Of a stretch of DNA of 6,390 bases, positions 1-5,728 are shown piece after piece; position 1 is the first letter of the stretch; every line of letters starts with the position of its first letter. The position numbers were made by a program, and so were the translations under genes. The stretch comes from Cohaesibacteraceae bacterium (GTDB taxonomy: Bacteria > Pseudomonadota > Alphaproteobacteria > Rhizobiales > Cohaesibacteraceae): positions 1 to 6,390 of the forward strand of contig JAESRR010000139.1 of NCBI GenBank assembly GCA_016764535.1, given 5' to 3'. Under the pieces are notes generated by a model. That model worked only from the letters and a program-made list of their open reading frames with translations, was not told the DNA's origin and searched no databases.

Positions 1-29
1 TTACAGTTGGACAGGGGGACAAATCTTAT

Positions 30-51
30 GGGTGCTGCCAAAGCAGCACCC
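30..51 (-). terminator. Strong hairpin, terminator-like but without a U-tract
   Basis: Two perfect 9-base arms, GGGTGCTGC at 30-38 and GCAGCACCC at 43-51, flank a 4-base loop CAAA. The stem is GC-rich. Read on the minus strand it would be the last hairpin after the iron-binding protein gene, about 185 bases past its stop codon. The following bases (ATAAGATTTG) are not a run of U, so it is not a textbook intrinsic terminator. On the plus strand no T-run follows either. It could instead stabilise a 3' end or close a gene entering from the left. The hairpin is certain; its role is inferred. Confidence 0.45.
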
Positions 52-55
52 GAAG

Positions 56-84
56 TTATCGACAGGAGGACCTTCCGTCGATAA
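56..84. repeat. Inverted repeat, 8-bp arms
   Basis: TTATCGAC at 56-63 pairs perfectly with GTCGATAA at 77-84. Inside it GGA (65-67) can pair with TCC (74-76), leaving a 6-base loop and one bulged A. Read on the minus strand the hairpin carries CCTCC, complementary to a Shine-Dalgarno sequence, partly in the stem. On the plus strand the same place reads AGGAGG but has no start codon at a usable distance. It is the second of four adjacent hairpins. Confidence 0.5.
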
Positions 85-85
85 A

Positions 86-125
86 CCCGATCAGTCGCAG
101 GACACCGGAAGCGAACAGGATCGGG
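86..125. repeat. Inverted repeat, 7-bp arms with inner 3-bp stem
   Basis: CCCGATC at 86-92 pairs perfectly with GATCGGG at 119-125. Inside, CGC at 96-98 can pair with GCG at 111-113, giving a stem, internal loop, stem arrangement. It begins two bases after the preceding hairpin ends and three bases before the next one starts. Function unknown. Confidence 0.45.
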
Positions 126-127
126 AA

Positions 128-180
128 TGAAAATGCATGAGAACATTGTGTTTGCCGGATCAACGATCCACACATTTTCA
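128..180. repeat. Inverted repeat, 8-bp outer arms with inner hairpin
   Basis: TGAAAATG at 128-135 pairs perfectly with CATTTTCA at 173-180. Nested inside is GGATC (157-161), loop AAC, GATCC (165-169), and TGT (147-149) can pair with ACA (170-172). The result is a two-level stem with a bulged 5' side. It is the fourth in the row. Function unknown. Confidence 0.45.
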
Positions 181-234
181 AACTTGATTAGGAGACCGCG
201 CAATCAGTATCAACACGGCCACCCGATTTCGATT

Positions 235-1269
235 TTATGATGAAGGGCCGTCGTCAAAGCCAACACGATCCACAAGCTCTGATGCAAGTTTGCGCATTTT
301 GGCAACTTTGGTCAGTGAAACCGTGTCTGGTTTGAGATTACCCCAGGACAATACACGCTCGGATGCATCCACGCCTGGCTTGAGCGGATATTCAAAATTC
401 GCACCGGCATAAATGGTCTGGGCTTCGCCCGACGAAAGGAATTCCATCAATTTAACGGCGTTGTCCTTATTGGGAGCAAATTTTGCAAGAACCATTCCGG
501 AAATGTTCACATGAGTGCCACGATCATCTGCATTGGGGAATAACAACTTGACAGAAGCCGCCCATTCCTTTTGTTCGGGATCTTTATTATTGGTCTGCAT
601 TTTGCCCATATAATATGTATTTCCAAGGGATATATCACATTCTCCCGAGAACACGGCTTTGACCTGGGCCCGATCATTACCAGTAGGCTTCCGCGCCAAA
701 TTGGCCTTAACTCCGGACAGCCACGATTCAGTTTTTTCTGCACCGTGCTCGGCAATCATCGAGGCGATGAGACCTATTGTATAAACGTGCTGGCCTGAAC
801 GTGTGCAAATTCTGCCTTTCCATTTAGGATCAGCCAATTCTTCATATGTAATAGCGTCCTGGCTCACGCGCTCTTTTGATGCATAAATAACTCGCGCGCG
901 GCTTGTAATTCCAAACCAGTGACCATCTTCGTCACGAAAATTCGCTGGCACATTTTCATTGATGACTTCAGAATTGAGCGCCTGCGTAATACCAAGCTGT
1001 TTGGCTCCATCAAGGCGGCCTACATCAACACTTAGCAGAACATCGGCTGGAGAGTTTTCTCCTTCAGCGGCAATGCGCTCACCAAGGCCTTTTTTAGCAA
1101 AAATAATATTGGACTTGATACCTGTTTTCGCTTCAAAAGCTTTCAAAAGAGGCTCAATCAGGAATGGCTGCCTGTATGAATAAATATTAACTTCTTCCGC
1201 AGAAAACGCAGGCAAAGCTGTACCTAGTGTTAATGCGAACGCAAAGGCACGCAGGATATGTTTTTTCAT
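235..1269 (-). CDS. Periplasmic Fe(3+)-binding protein of an ABC transporter (FbpA/FutA type)
   Basis: This is the substrate-binding protein of a ferric iron ABC importer: it captures Fe(3+) in the periplasm and hands it to a membrane permease. The 344 residues have the usual length for the family. Residues 1-24 form a signal peptide (basic start, hydrophobic core, AFSA before Glu-Glu). The mature protein opens with VNIYSYRQP, typical of the alphaproteobacterial branch, and GNTYYMGKM carries the paired tyrosines (219-220) that bind iron in this family. The start is ATG at 1269, with GGAGG six bases upstream. A longer reading from TTG at 1281 would begin inside that ribosome site, so I reject it. 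No permease or ATPase gene is in the window; one could lie left of position 1. A palindrome about 180 bp upstream (1451-1469) suggests iron-dependent control. Family assignment is firm; the exact ligand (free Fe(3+) or a chelate) is not shown. Confidence 0.92.
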   Translation of the reverse strand: MKKHILRAFAFALTLGTALPAFSAEEVNIYSYRQPFLIEPLLKAFEAKTGIKSNIIFAKKGLGERIAAEGENSPADVLLSVDVGRLDGAKQLGITQALNSEVINENVPANFRDEDGHWFGITSRARVIYASKERVSQDAITYEELADPKWKGRICTRSGQHVYTIGLIASMIAEHGAEKTESWLSGVKANLARKPTGNDRAQVKAVFSGECDISLGNTYYMGKMQTNNKDPEQKEWAASVKLLFPNADDRGTHVNISGMVLAKFAPNKDNAVKLMEFLSSGEAQTIYAGANFEYPLKPGVDASERVLSWGNLKPDTVSLTKVAKMRKLASELVDRVGFDDGPSS

Positions 1270-1285
1270 TCTTTCCTCCAATATA

Positions 1286-1302
1286 CGAGGTTAAAGGCCT
1301 CG
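1286..1302 (-). repeat. Small inverted repeat just upstream of the iron-binding protein ribosome site
   Basis: CGAGG at 1286-1290 and CCTCG at 1298-1302 are perfect 5-base arms around a 7-base loop. The hairpin would lie in the leader about five bases before the GGAGG ribosome site at 1276-1280. It may modulate translation, but a 5-bp stem is weak and could be chance. Confidence 0.2.
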
Positions 1303-1450
1303 ACATCGGTTTGATCCGAAACTTCGAAACCATGTTGGTCTCACCTTTAAGCTGACTGCCCAGGGTGATGAAGTTGAACCGAAGATGCATATTATGAGTA
1401 AATCCGTCAACAATTAAATTGCTTATTTTCAAGCACTTAGGACGATAATT

Positions 1451-1469
1451 GTTTGGAATTATTCCAAAC
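1451..1469. promoter_or_regulatory. Perfect 19-bp palindrome, probable Irr (ICE) operator
   Basis: GTTTGGAAT, a central T, then ATTCCAAAC is a perfect dyad with 9-base arms. The Irr control element of alphaproteobacteria is known as an inverted repeat of the form TTTAGAA-N3-TTCTAAA. This site matches it except for one symmetric change (A to G in the left arm, T to C in the right). It lies in the spacer between an iron-binding protein gene (minus) and the plus-strand genes, about 180 bp from the former's start codon. Irr senses heme/iron status and represses or activates iron genes. I infer that it controls the iron-binding protein; a role for the plus-strand side is possible. No clear -35/-10 pair could be assigned next to it. 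Confidence 0.5.
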
Positions 1470-1558
1470 TGTTTTGATAACCGACGGGAAATGAAGGCAA
1501 TTCCAATTATAACATGAGTTTTATACGGCACTTAATTTTCTGATTTTGTGTCATCAAT

Positions 1559-1873
1559 TTGTGGATATTAATCCTGATCGATGTCGCACTTGAATTTTCA
1601 ACTCCAGTCCATGAAATTTCACATGGTGAAGCTGTTGCGATTACCATCAGTGAAATGGGTTCAAATTGGCGATTGATCGACATTCCTGGCTTCTTCTATT
1701 ATTGGATACAGATTACACGTTATCCCGGCGGCTTTGATGAACCCGCCCTTGTGAGTTCAGAATTAATTGCCAACTTTATTCAATCAAATAACGGATCAGT
1801 CTTTGCCAATGTCAAACAAACCAAAAAGAGCCTGGCAACGTATGATTTCGGGTCGCCGACTGGATCTACTTGA
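1559..1873 (+). CDS. Small hypothetical ORF or gene remnant, unrecognised
   Basis: The frame is open from 1544 (stop at 1541-1543) to a TGA at 1871-1873 and gives up to 104 residues from a TTG at 1559; the first ATG is at 1653. I do not recognise the protein. Its composition looks protein-like rather than random: no cysteine, frequent Gly/Asp/Glu/Ile, and G favoured at the first codon position. A stretch around residues 40-75 (RLIDIPGFFYYWIQ, then TRYPGGFDEPALVSSELI) has the feel of a conserved core. Against it, no ribosome site precedes either start, and the 3' end overlaps the next gene by 65 bases in another frame. It may be the decayed end of a lost gene, a real short protein, or chance. 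The region otherwise holds only the palindrome at 1451-1469. Confidence 0.35.
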   Translation: MWILILIDVALEFSTPVHEISHGEAVAITISEMGSNWRLIDIPGFFYYWIQITRYPGGFDEPALVSSELIANFIQSNNGSVFANVKQTKKSLATYDFGSPTGST

Positions 1874-2426
1874 CCCTTCCCCGCTGGATGTTGAAATAGA
1901 AGATATTGCCCATGGTCTTGCGCGAGTTGCCCGATGGAATGGACAAACTGCCGGTGATCATGCATTTTCAGTTGCACAACATTCAATAATTGTTGAAGAA
2001 ATTCTGGTGCAGACCAAACCGGATATATCCGCTCGCTGGCGGCTGGCGGCATTAATGCACGATGCACCGGAATATGTAATTGGCGATATGATCTCTCCGT
2101 TCAAAACAGTTATGGGTGGAGATTACACCAGCATCGAAAAACGTTTGCAGGATGCAATTCACATACGATGTAATTTACCACGGGAAATTCCCCCGGGTAT
2201 TTACAAAATCATCAAACGTGCTGATGTAGTATCTGCCTATTATGAAGCGACTTTACTGGCTGGCTTTGAACCACTGGAAGCAATGAGACTTTTTGGTCAG
2301 CCACGGAATATTAATCCGGATCTGCTGGACTTTTCACCCTGGCCAAGCACACTGGCACAATCCCGATTCCTTGATCGTTTTAAATCGCTTTCGGAGATAA
2401 ATGACATGGAAGCCAATGCGCCATAA
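1809..2426 (+). CDS. HD-domain phosphohydrolase, YfbR-like 5'-nucleotidase family
   Basis: This 205-residue cytoplasmic metal-dependent phosphohydrolase is related to E. coli YfbR, a 5'-deoxynucleotidase that releases phosphate from deoxynucleoside monophosphates. The metal and catalytic set is complete: His58 in VAQHS, His84-Asp85 in LMHDAPE, then Glu88, Gly92-Asp93 and Lys99 in the family pattern HDAxExxxGDxxxPxK, and Asp139 in KRADVV. Arg42-Trp43 (VARWNGQ) occupy the place of the YfbR Arg-Trp pair that contacts the nucleotide. I chose ATG at 1809 because the sequence from there is well conserved in type (AWQRM, SGRRLDLLDPSPLDVEIED); an upstream TTG at 1767 and an internal ATG at 1839 are alternatives, and none has a strong ribosome site. 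It is the first gene of a three-gene operon with a tyrosine phosphatase and nadQ. The substrate is not shown; a link to NAD or nucleotide turnover is inferred from the neighbours. Confidence 0.85.
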   Translation: MSNKPKRAWQRMISGRRLDLLDPSPLDVEIEDIAHGLARVARWNGQTAGDHAFSVAQHSIIVEEILVQTKPDISARWRLAALMHDAPEYVIGDMISPFKTVMGGDYTSIEKRLQDAIHIRCNLPREIPPGIYKIIKRADVVSAYYEATLLAGFEPLEAMRLFGQPRNINPDLLDFSPWPSTLAQSRFLDRFKSLSEINDMEANAP

Positions 2427-2445
2427 CCTGGAGCTGAAATGAACC

Positions 2446-2970
2446 ATGAGCAGCATTATAGTATGTCCACTCAACAAGGTTAAAGAAGCAGCCCGGATCA
2501 GTGGTGCCACCCACATGTTGACCCTGTTGGGCAAAGAACAAAAGGTTTCAAGACCCGGTTCCATTCCTGCCAGTCAACACATGCACCTGTCTTTCAGTGA
2601 TGTGACCGAACCCACTGAAGGTTTTGTGGCCGCCAGTGCATCCGATATCGAACAGCTTATTGAATTTGTAACAGTGCAATGGAAAGCAGACACGCCTTTG
2701 CTCATTCACTGCTGGATGGGAATCAGCCGATCAACAGCCGGTGCCTTTATCGCGCTATGTGCAAATCAACCACATCGCAGCGAATTTGTTCTCGCAAGAG
2801 CGTTGAGAGCCGCGTCGCCTTCAGCTTCTCCAAATCGGCGACTTGTAGAATTTGCAGATAAATTTCTGGGACGGGATGGTCGTATGAATGAGGCAATAAG
2901 ACTGATGGGTCGGGGAAGTGACGCCTTTGAGGGGACCATATTTGAAATGTTTCTGGAAGACACAGCATGA
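2446..2970 (+). CDS. Tyrosine / dual-specificity phosphatase family protein
   Basis: This 174-residue cytoplasmic enzyme has the cysteine-phosphatase signature HCxxGxxRS (HCWMGISRS). Cys89 would be the nucleophile, and Arg95 with the P-loop would bind phosphate. Asp52 in the SFSDVTEP segment is a likely general acid. The hydrophobic strand PLLIHC before the loop and the helix after it (STAGAFIALCA) fit the family fold. No signal peptide or membrane segment is visible. The ATG at 2446 is 19 bases after the stop of the HD hydrolase gene, with GGAG at 2430-2433 as a somewhat distant ribosome site. Its stop overlaps the nadQ start (ATGA), indicating coupled translation. The family includes protein-tyrosine, dual-specificity and small-molecule phosphatases; the substrate cannot be read from the sequence. 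Its company suggests a nucleotide or other small phosphorylated molecule rather than a signalling protein, but that is inference. Confidence 0.85.
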   Translation: MSSIIVCPLNKVKEAARISGATHMLTLLGKEQKVSRPGSIPASQHMHLSFSDVTEPTEGFVAASASDIEQLIEFVTVQWKADTPLLIHCWMGISRSTAGAFIALCANQPHRSEFVLARALRAASPSASPNRRLVEFADKFLGRDGRMNEAIRLMGRGSDAFEGTIFEMFLEDTA

Positions 2971-3962
2971 TTCCGGCTGAGCCATCTTCAAGGCGCACGC
3001 AGGTCGAATTGGGGCTGAATGCGGCAATAGTTCAGATGGAGAATCAATCACCGCAAATTTTGGTCGTCACCGACGGGGACGCACTGGAGGAGGACGGGTT
3101 GCCATATGGCCCGTTTGATCCGGTCCACCATCGTACGCTTGAAATCGGATTGCGGGCCTGGGTACAAGAACAGACAGGTCTTAAACTCACTTATGTCGAA
3201 CAACTTTACACTTTTGGAGATCGGGGACGATATGCCCGGTCAGGTGATGAAGATCCCCATGCACTATCAATAGGATACCTCGCGCTCACAAACGGTTGGT
3301 CGAACACATCGGGCACAAACGACATACGGACTGGAAAATGGCGTAGCTGGTACGATTTTATGCCATGGGAAGACTGGCGTAACGGTTGTCCGCCGTTACT
3401 CGGGGACACAATAATTCCACTTTTAGATGAATGGTCGAGCCAGCTGGACGGGGTTACCCGTTTAATTCGCGAGGAAAGAGAAAAAAGAATCGAAGAAGCA
3501 TTCGGTCAAAAATCCAGTATCTGGAATGATGAACGCGTACTTGATCGTTACGAGCTTCTTTATGAAAGCGGGATACTGGACGAAGCTCAGCGTGATGGAG
3601 GAACTTTCCCCCCAAACACAATTAGAAGGTCGGGACCCGGAATTTCGATGCGATATGATCATCGCCGCATTCTGGCCACAGCAATTACGCGTTTACGTTC
3701 CAAACTTAAATACAGACCAGTGCTTTTTGAAGTGATGCCGGACTGCTTTACTCTGACAGAGTTGCAAAAAGCGGCCGAGGCAATCACGGGTCATTCTGTT
3801 CATAAGCAGAACTTTCGACGTACTGTTGATACTGGCAAGTTTGTCGAGCCAACCGGTGAAATGTCTACCGGAACAGGGGGCAGACCAGCTGCAATGTTCC
3901 GTTTCAGACGCGAAGCGTTGTCACTGGCAAAATCCCAGGGACTTCGTATGGGGCACATTTAA
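2967..3962 (+). CDS. nadQ: NadQ-type regulator of NAD biosynthesis (Nudix-like domain plus winged helix)
   Basis: This 331-residue DNA-binding regulator belongs to the COG4111/NrtR-like group, which in alphaproteobacteria represses NAD synthesis genes such as nadABC in response to a nucleotide ligand. Residues about 10-155 form a Nudix-like fold. The segment in the place of the Nudix box (about 50-72) has lost the catalytic REUxEE pattern and reads AWVQEQ, so it should sense rather than hydrolyse. Residues about 259-313 are the winged helix typical of NrtR relatives: FTLTELQ, then ITGHSVHKQNFRRTV as the probable recognition helix, and GGRPAAMFRF as the wing and last strand. A charged middle region (160-255) includes a likely helical linker. 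The start ATG overlaps the phosphatase stop by four bases. No nadA, nadB or nadC gene is in the window, so its targets lie elsewhere. Family call is confident; the ligand is not visible. Confidence 0.8.
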   Translation: MIPAEPSSRRTQVELGLNAAIVQMENQSPQILVVTDGDALEEDGLPYGPFDPVHHRTLEIGLRAWVQEQTGLKLTYVEQLYTFGDRGRYARSGDEDPHALSIGYLALTNGWSNTSGTNDIRTGKWRSWYDFMPWEDWRNGCPPLLGDTIIPLLDEWSSQLDGVTRLIREEREKRIEEAFGQKSSIWNDERVLDRYELLYESGILDEAQRDGGTFPPNTIRRSGPGISMRYDHRRILATAITRLRSKLKYRPVLFEVMPDCFTLTELQKAAEAITGHSVHKQNFRRTVDTGKFVEPTGEMSTGTGGRPAAMFRFRREALSLAKSQGLRMGHI

Positions 3963-3979
3963 CCAACCCGCTCCATGAT

Positions 3980-5470
3980 TTATAGATTGCTGTAAAGCTC
4001 ATCCATGCCTTTTGATGTGCCATTTGCGAGGATGATCCTTGCGTGTTCCGGCTTCAAAAGCGAGACGTCGTCCACACCACATGAATGTGCAATAATTCCA
4101 ATTTCCTTACGCATATTTTTGGCATAACAAGCAACCCGTTCGGCTTTGTTGTGTGGATCAAGGCCAAATTGCAATTTGGGATTATGGGTTGTAATTCCGG
4201 TGGGACATGTGTTCTTGTTGCATTGCAGGGCCTGAATACACCCAAGTGCGAACATGAACCCTCTCGCAGAATTTACGAAATCTGCCCCTGCACAAAATGC
4301 CCATGCCACTTCTGACGGATTGATCAATTTTCCGCTAACGCAGATTTTTATTCTGTCTCGCAAATTGTGTTTTTCCAACACCTGGATGACACGCGGCAAC
4401 GCTTCTCGCAAAGGCATCCCCATATTATCCATCAAACTCATGGGGGCTGCACCGGTTCCACCGTCTGCGCCATCAATGGTGATAAAATCGGGAGCATCGC
4501 TTATATCTCGTTCATTTATCAAGAGACACAAGTCTTCAAAAAAAGACAACGCACCAACGACTGTTTTAAAACCGACAGGTTTGCCCGTAACATTTCTGAT
4601 ATGACAAATCATATCAAGAAGTTCTACAGAATTTCCGGCTTCAGGATGCCTGTTGGGACTAATGGCTGATTTCCCGGCTTCTATTCCACGAACTTTTGCA
4701 ATTTCTTCCGTGACCTTCGCCGCTGGCAAGATGCCACCTTTTCCAGGTTTTGCGCCCTGGCTCAATTTCAACTCAAACATTTTGACCTGGTCATGTGATG
4801 CAATTTCCACCAGCTTGTCTTCATCAAAACCGCCAAGTGAATTTCTCACTCCGAACTTGGCCGTTCCAATTTGAAATATGATGTCGCATCCGCCTTCAAG
4901 ATGCCAGGGTGACAACCCGCCTTCGCCAGTATTTAGCCAGATTCCCGCTTTTTGCGCGCCGCGAGAGAGAGCCTGAATTGCAGGAGCTGAAATCGAACCA
5001 TAACTCATTCCGGAAATGTTGAACCGGGATTTTGCCAGATATGGATTTCTGGAATATGGCCCAATGGTTGCAATTGCAATTTCCTTCCGATGCCCCTCAA
5101 GTTCCGGAAACGGACAATTTACGAAATACACTGTGCCTGGTTTACGCAGATCCCGTGTCGAACCAAACGCGACTGTGCTATCGATGTTTTTCGCCGCCCG
5201 ATATACCCATGACCGTTCTGCCCTGTTGAAAGGCATTTCCTCCCGGTCCAGTGCAAAAAAATATTGCCTGAAAAATTCTCCCAGGTGCTCAAAGATATAC
5301 CGGAATCTTGCCAGAACCGGGTAGTTTCGGCGCAACGTGCTGGCGGTTTGGGTTTTATCGACCCAATACAGAATAACCACCCAGACAATGCCGCATCCCA
5401 TCAAAAACAACAGAGTATAGGCAAAGAATTCTACAGCGTTCATGACAAGAAATGGCAAGTGTTCAACCAT
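3980..5470 (-). CDS. Membrane-anchored FMN-binding glutamate synthase-like protein
   Basis: This 496-residue protein corresponds to the central synthase domain of the large subunit of glutamate synthase (GltB), without the glutaminase domain and without the C-terminal beta-helix domain. One membrane helix lies at about 14-36, so the enzyme is probably anchored to the inner membrane with the barrel in the cytoplasm. The FMN/oxoglutarate barrel shows ISGMSYGSIS (152-161), GEGGLSPWH (182-190), KPGKGG (241-246) and TIDGADGGTGAAP (331-343). A [3Fe-4S] site is complete: Cys411-x5-Cys417-x4-Cys422, followed by PTGI. Length matches the FMN-binding glutamate synthase family proteins (YerD-like) found in many bacteria. 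ATG at 5470 is preceded by GAGGA six bases upstream. No GltD or amidotransferase partner is visible. With no ammonia channel or glutaminase its real reaction is uncertain; other members of the wider family make N-methylglutamate. It faces nadQ tail to tail with 17 bp between. Confidence 0.9.
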   Translation of the reverse strand: MVEHLPFLVMNAVEFFAYTLLFLMGCGIVWVVILYWVDKTQTASTLRRNYPVLARFRYIFEHLGEFFRQYFFALDREEMPFNRAERSWVYRAAKNIDSTVAFGSTRDLRKPGTVYFVNCPFPELEGHRKEIAIATIGPYSRNPYLAKSRFNISGMSYGSISAPAIQALSRGAQKAGIWLNTGEGGLSPWHLEGGCDIIFQIGTAKFGVRNSLGGFDEDKLVEIASHDQVKMFELKLSQGAKPGKGGILPAAKVTEEIAKVRGIEAGKSAISPNRHPEAGNSVELLDMICHIRNVTGKPVGFKTVVGALSFFEDLCLLINERDISDAPDFITIDGADGGTGAAPMSLMDNMGMPLREALPRVIQVLEKHNLRDRIKICVSGKLINPSEVAWAFCAGADFVNSARGFMFALGCIQALQCNKNTCPTGITTHNPKLQFGLDPHNKAERVACYAKNMRKEIGIIAHSCGVDDVSLLKPEHARIILANGTSKGMDELYSNL

Positions 5471-5728
5471 AGTGCATCCTCATTTACCTTCAAATTTTCA
5501 AATCATTTTCAGCATATTGCTGTGCCAGGTGTATAAATACAATTCGACGGGCAGGCCGACAGAATATGATGTGACAACACAGCGTCGATCATATGTGAAC
5601 TTTCTTCTTCAACAGGGTACATTGAGCCTTTGTTAATGTTTCGCCTTTGACTGACGAATCTTCCATACTGCGTTGGAATGATGTTCGATTCGACATCGCA
5701 TGAGAGTTCAACAACGATTGATTTGGGT
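5471..5728. other. Divergent intergenic region between the glutamate synthase-like gene and the right-edge gene
   Basis: This 258-bp spacer must hold promoters for both divergent genes. The minus-strand ribosome site GAGGA lies at about 5477-5481. A small perfect inverted repeat CAGCA-TAT-TGCTG occupies 5510-5522, about 40 bp before the minus-strand start, and could be a weak operator or chance. A TTGACT hexamer at 5647-5652 is a possible -35 for the right-edge gene, but no good -10 follows at the right distance. I see no RNA gene or coding sequence here. Confidence 0.4.

Larger units (their letters stand above)
1..234. other. Gene-free left edge with four consecutive inverted repeats
   Basis: This stretch lies downstream of the iron-binding protein gene and has no convincing complete gene. 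All three plus-strand frames are open at the left edge and close at 84, 129 and 141, so the last codons of a plus-strand gene entering from the left cannot be excluded. None of the three tails is recognisable, and codon third positions do not separate them. What stands out is structure: perfect inverted repeats at 30-51, 56-84, 86-125 and 128-180 stand almost end to end. This suggests a folded RNA or a structured 3' untranslated region more than protein coding. The strand is unknown; the minus strand would make it the tail of the iron-binding protein transcript. Confidence 0.5.

Noticed and set aside
94..120. Resemblance to the conserved signal recognition particle RNA core (CCGGAAG followed by AACAG)
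   Set aside because: The surrounding bases do not form the required symmetric loop (AGG opposite AGCA) or a long helix; here CGC/GCG pair instead, so the match is likely chance.
1..129. Possible C-terminal end of a plus-strand gene entering from the left
   Set aside because: All three frames are open at the edge and none gives a recognisable tail; strong hairpins cross the region, so I could not support one frame over another.
1270..1281. TTG start at 1281 for the iron-binding protein
   Set aside because: The four extra codons consist of the ribosome binding site GGAGG itself; ATG at 1269 is correctly spaced and begins a normal signal peptide.
1187..1531. Minus-strand ORF of 114 codons across the iron-binding protein leader
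   Set aside because: It overlaps the signal peptide region of the real gene in another frame, crosses the palindrome, and its translation is cysteine- and arginine-rich without any family resemblance.
5647..5669. TTGACT ... CATACT as a promoter for the right-edge gene
   Set aside because: The spacing between the two hexamers is only 11 bases, too short for a sigma-70-type promoter.
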